This document shows positions 8,001 through 8,644 of a DNA stretch of 8,644 bases, piece by piece; within the stretch, counting starts at the first letter, position 1; every line of letters begins with the position of its first letter. This DNA is from UBA2040 sp002332715 (GTDB lineage: Bacteria; Bacteroidota; Bacteroidia; Flavobacteriales_D; Crocinitomicaceae). The notes beneath the pieces were generated by a model. That model was not told where the DNA came from and made no database searches. It was given only the letters and a program-made list of their open reading frames with translations. Position numbers and translations under genes: made by a program. The DNA lies in contig JAQWUF010000145.1 in the NCBI GenBank assembly GCA_029242295.1, positions 1 to 8,644 of the forward strand, in the 5' to 3' direction.

Positions 8001-8154
8001 AGTCATTTGGGAATCATTAGATCCTTCAGCTGGTTGGGATGGAACCTATGACGGTAAAATATTACCAAGCGGCACATACACATGGGTAGTCACATTTAAA
8101 ATGATCTATAACGAAGAGCGAAAAGTATTAACAGGTCACGTCACTATTTTATAA
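5026..8154 (+). CDS. T9SS-secreted multidomain surface protein with type B sorting domain
   Basis: This is a complete 1042-aa protein. Residues 1-24 are a signal peptide ending IHGQ. Domains by eye: Ig-like at 25-112; Ig-like of the CHU_C-associated kind at 115-178 (YEWYDDATAG...TTYWVSVTD); a lamin-tail-like domain at 184-372 (VLITECG, ADYLEISNL, VDFVSWGW); four HYR-like repeats at 387-709; another Ig-like domain at 711-779 (DAGPDQTIC...); PKD-like domains at 782-863 and 865-947 (SYQWDFNDN); and the gliding-motility-associated type B C-terminal domain at about 950-1042. The last is very clear: YIPNSFTPDGDQYNQIFQP, IYDRWGEVIWES, GWDGTYDG, PSGTYTWVVTFK, GHVTIL. The type B domain directs export through the T9SS and retention or release at the cell surface. 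No catalytic domain is visible, so an adhesin or structural role is likely. It is the second gene of a unit with the small exported protein 5 nt upstream. The coding sequence ends in three consecutive in-frame stops. Confidence 0.95.
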   Translation: MKNYLTLILLFLFAFTSANYIHGQCAATSVDAAPQPSLICEGDSEVVTFTASGVCTGGSWQYQVNFGATTLQIWSTTATFTASPDTTTTYTVFARCSGCPTIVVQTNFIVEVLQEPTVVADTVVCANTSATLSASGSIGTYEWYDDATAGNLLSSSPTFITPPLTQDTTYWVSVTDTSSTANTGSVLITECGLGGFPGASSADYLEISNLYTTPVVTTGWVAAVSNSYTLINSYNSTLWSLPTSFTACSVLNKTDVSGQTNYWGSNIFWNPGNNGWAIIIDNLGNVVDFVSWGWTTAQLATFNPIINGFFITLGTEWLGASVNSACGANSTAIPASSITRIGNTDNNNAGDFVCQLTSLNIVNPSLFCGWTVNKTCRYPTTILVDLPPTASNPLTVNVQCIGDVPAPDITVVFDEADDYTAVPIVAYVGDVSSGLTCPDTIIRTYSVTDSCGNSLNVQQLIIVDDTIAPVVDPAPPGFAVQCVGEIPPATSLAYTDNCSPAGTILSTDGPLIGGGCGGTVTRTWIATDACGNNSIPLTQVFTVNDTILPMAGTLAPMTVQCIGDVPVPDTTIIPGVTDNCSALPVVTFVADISDGLTCPETITRTYSVTDNCGNQITVDQTIIVNDTILPTASNPTPINVTVLANVPAPDITVVTDEADNCTVNPIVTWVGDVSDSAICAGETIVRTYSVMDDCGNEIYVTQQITVDPFQISIDAGPDQTICVDELITITPINPTGGSLTWNPAIASGPFVPAATATYTVTTEIYGCQASDQITIIVEAPPVVSFTTDTLQGCEPLEVTFNSSSTAASGVVDCSWLMNGQVLNGCSNLVYTFPVNGTYDIALITTSATGCVDSATYANFIYVEATPVAEFDVSLTELPSLEPTAEFYNLSTGATSYQWDFNDNTTTSAETNPTHDFPASNQGSYNVELVAISPLGCADTAYRVIKVIEELIYYIPNSFTPDGDQYNQIFQPVFTTGFDPQNFEIKIYDRWGEVIWESLDPSAGWDGTYDGKILPSGTYTWVVTFKMIYNEERKVLTGHVTIL
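6184..7149 (+). repeat. Four tandem HYR-like domain repeats of about 81 codons
   Basis: Within the T9SS protein, four units follow each other, at about 6184-6429, 6430-6669, 6670-6912 and 6913-7149. Each has the plan VQC-(I/V)GD-VPxPD ... DNC ... TCPxTIxRTYSVTDxCGN ... VDDTIxP. Units 1, 3 and 4 are clearly closer to one another than to unit 2, which has a Gly-rich loop (GGGCGG) and WIATDACGN. Units 1 and 4 share a near-identical stretch starting VPAPDITVV, visible also at the DNA level. This suggests duplication within the gene followed by divergence. Confidence 0.85.
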
Positions 8155-8198
8155 TAGTGAATGGGTTAGTTGGAAAGGCAGTAAAAAGTTTATCGCAT

Positions 8199-8227
8199 AA
8201 AAAACCTCCAAAAGGAAGTCTTTTTTT
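8199..8227. terminator. Bidirectional hairpin terminator after the T9SS gene (copy 1)
   Basis: A stem of 8204-8209 with 8214-8219 around an AAAA loop is flanked by six A residues on the left and seven T residues on the right (8221-8227), so it can terminate in both directions. It lies 45 nt after the T9SS gene stop. In plus-strand RNA the stem has one C-A mismatch; in minus-strand RNA the same position is a G-U wobble. The structure is therefore better paired for leftward transcription. Confidence 0.8.
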
Positions 8228-8364
8228 GGCCCCACAGGGAATCGAATCTCAGAAAATGAACCGAAAGGTTCATCTTACTGAGGGCTCTCGAAAAACTGCG
8301 CTATTGAAAAAGCGCGATTTATTCGGAGCCAAGCACCTACTGTCGGGAAAGCGTTCGCGAGAGC
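8228..8364 (-). pseudogene. Degenerate tRNA-like segment, interrupted by an 82-nt hairpin-rich insert
   Basis: Two pieces match the intact tRNA at 8421-8494. 8228-8246 resembles its acceptor and T-loop (shared ggaatcgaa), and 8329-8342 is an exact 14-nt match (ccaagcacctactg) to its T-stem, variable-loop and anticodon-stem portion. In the intact gene these are contiguous (8440|8441); here 82 nt (8247-8328) separate them. Further along, 8358-8368 recalls the D-stem (TTAGCTC on the minus strand), but no anticodon arm can be drawn and the T-stem does not pair. The insert holds a hairpin at 8248-8282 (stems ctcag/ctgag and atgaacc/ggttcat with a GAAA loop) and another at 8298-8315 (gcgct/agcgc). 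It could be a dead duplicate of the tRNA or a functional structured RNA. Confidence 0.5.
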
Positions 8365-8392
8365 TAACATTTTTAAATTAATAGATATAAAA

Positions 8393-8417
8393 AAAGACCT
8401 CCAAAAAGGAAGTCTTT
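8393..8417 (-). terminator. Intrinsic terminator of the tRNA gene (copy 2)
   Basis: A 10-bp stem (8393-8402 with 8408-8417, AAAAA loop on the plus strand) lies 3 nt after the tRNA 3' end. In leftward RNA it pairs fully with one G-U wobble and ends in a run of seven U residues (complement of 8389-8395). It is nearly identical to the hairpin at 8199-8227. Confidence 0.8.
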
Positions 8418-8420
8418 CCG

Positions 8421-8494
8421 TGGTCCCACTTGGAATCGAACCAAGCACCTACTGATTATGAGTCAGTTGCTCTAACCGAATGAGCTATAGGACC
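8421..8494 (-). tRNA. tRNA with anticodon CAU, probably elongator tRNA-Met
   Basis: The gene is 74 nt and folds into a full cloverleaf: acceptor GGTCCTA/TGGGACC with discriminator A; D-arm with GCTC/GAGC; anticodon stem ACTGA/TCAGT with loop CTCATAA, so the anticodon is CAU; variable loop AGGTG; T-arm CTTGG/CCAAG with loop TTCGATT. The 3' CCA is not encoded (CGG follows the discriminator). The first acceptor pair is a normal G-C, which argues against the initiator. Anticodon CAU leaves elongator Met or the lysidine-modified Ile2 tRNA; overall shape favours Met, but this was not tested. It is followed at once by a terminator and preceded by a good promoter. Confidence 0.96.
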
Positions 8495-8504
8495 AATAAG
8501 GTTA

Positions 8505-8536
8505 CAAATATACTATTCCACTTTTGAATTCCACAA
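8505..8536 (-). promoter_or_regulatory. Promoter of the tRNA gene
   Basis: On the minus strand, TTG (8536-8534) and TATATTTG (8512-8505) are 21 nt apart. The second is an exact TAnnTTTG -7 box. Initiation about 6-7 nt downstream would begin just before the tRNA 5' end at 8494. It is the best promoter in the window and lies wholly in the gap between the upstream gene stop (8551) and the tRNA. Confidence 0.7.
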
Positions 8537-8550
8537 CTTTTTCGAGTGGT

Positions 8551-8644
8551 TTAAGCGATACGAGTGGATATTTTGCCACGCAGCCAGCTCATCCACAAAA
8601 TTCCGAGTATAATCGTCGCGAATAGAAGGTGCGCCACTTGCACC
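8551..8644 (-). CDS. C-terminal end of a membrane protein, possibly heme A synthase CtaA/COX15 (5' end outside window)
   Basis: The frame entering from the right edge is open for 30 codons to a TAA at 8551-8553: VQVAHLLFATIILGILWMSW, then LRGKISTRIA. This is one transmembrane helix with a His near its start, followed by a short positively charged tail. The pattern V-Q-x-x-H-L-L-x-A at the start of a last helix recalls the C-terminus of CtaA/COX15 heme A synthases, in which a conserved His helps bind heme. With so little sequence this is a suggestion only. An overlapping frame (stop at 8516-8518, peptide ending NSKVE) is also open to the edge, but is less hydrophobic and would run into the tRNA promoter. 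Confidence 0.55.
   Translation of the reverse strand, partial: VQVAHLLFATIILGILWMSWLRGKISTRIA

Noticed and set aside
8228..8370. Integron attC site
   Set aside because: The imperfect inverted repeats raised the idea, but no paired RYYYAAC/GTTRRRY core sites were found and there is no integrase or cassette-like gene.
8157..8381. 74-aa plus-strand ORF starting at GTG after the T9SS gene
   Set aside because: It runs through a hairpin terminator and the tRNA-like segment, and its composition reflects those structures rather than a protein.

Overview
The window looks like chromosomal DNA from a member of the Bacteroidota, most likely order Flavobacteriales. The evidence is a complete type B C-terminal sorting domain of the type IX secretion system (T9SS), two large secreted modular proteins with signal peptides ending in Gln, A-rich leaders instead of Shine-Dalgarno sites, and several matches to the Bacteroidota -7 promoter element TAnnTTTG. 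Genus is not resolved.

Layout from left to right. (1) Positions 1-1511, minus strand: the first 503 codons of a large secreted protein with a signal peptide, a MAM-like domain, an Ig/CARDB-like domain and the start of a right-handed beta-helix. It runs off the left edge. (2) 1512-1623: its promoter region, with a perfect 18-bp inverted repeat that probably also terminates the next operon. (3) 1624-3732, minus strand: a two-gene operon of SelO (protein adenylyltransferase, pseudokinase fold) followed 12 nt later by a flavodoxin-like NAD(P)H-dependent FMN reductase. (4) 3733-4678: about 950 bp without a confident gene. It holds broken open frames, perhaps one decayed gene, and the promoter region of the next operon. 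(5) 4679-8154, plus strand: a two-gene unit of a 113-aa exported protein of unknown function and a 1042-aa T9SS surface protein with Ig-like domains, a lamin-tail-like domain, four HYR-like repeats, PKD-like domains and a type B sorting domain. (6) 8155-8420: two near-identical hairpin terminators flanking a degenerate, structured tRNA-like segment. (7) 8421-8494, minus strand: an intact tRNA with anticodon CAU and a good promoter. (8) 8551-8644, minus strand: the last 30 codons of a membrane protein, possibly the heme A synthase CtaA/COX15.

The two secreted proteins probably act at the cell surface or in the extracellular matrix. The SelO/flavin-reductase pair is cytoplasmic and probably redox-related. 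I found no CRISPR array, phage, transposase or defence system. The least explained stretch is the duplicated terminator and tRNA fragment at 8199-8417, with an 82-nt hairpin-rich insert in the copy. The decayed stretch upstream of selO comes second.
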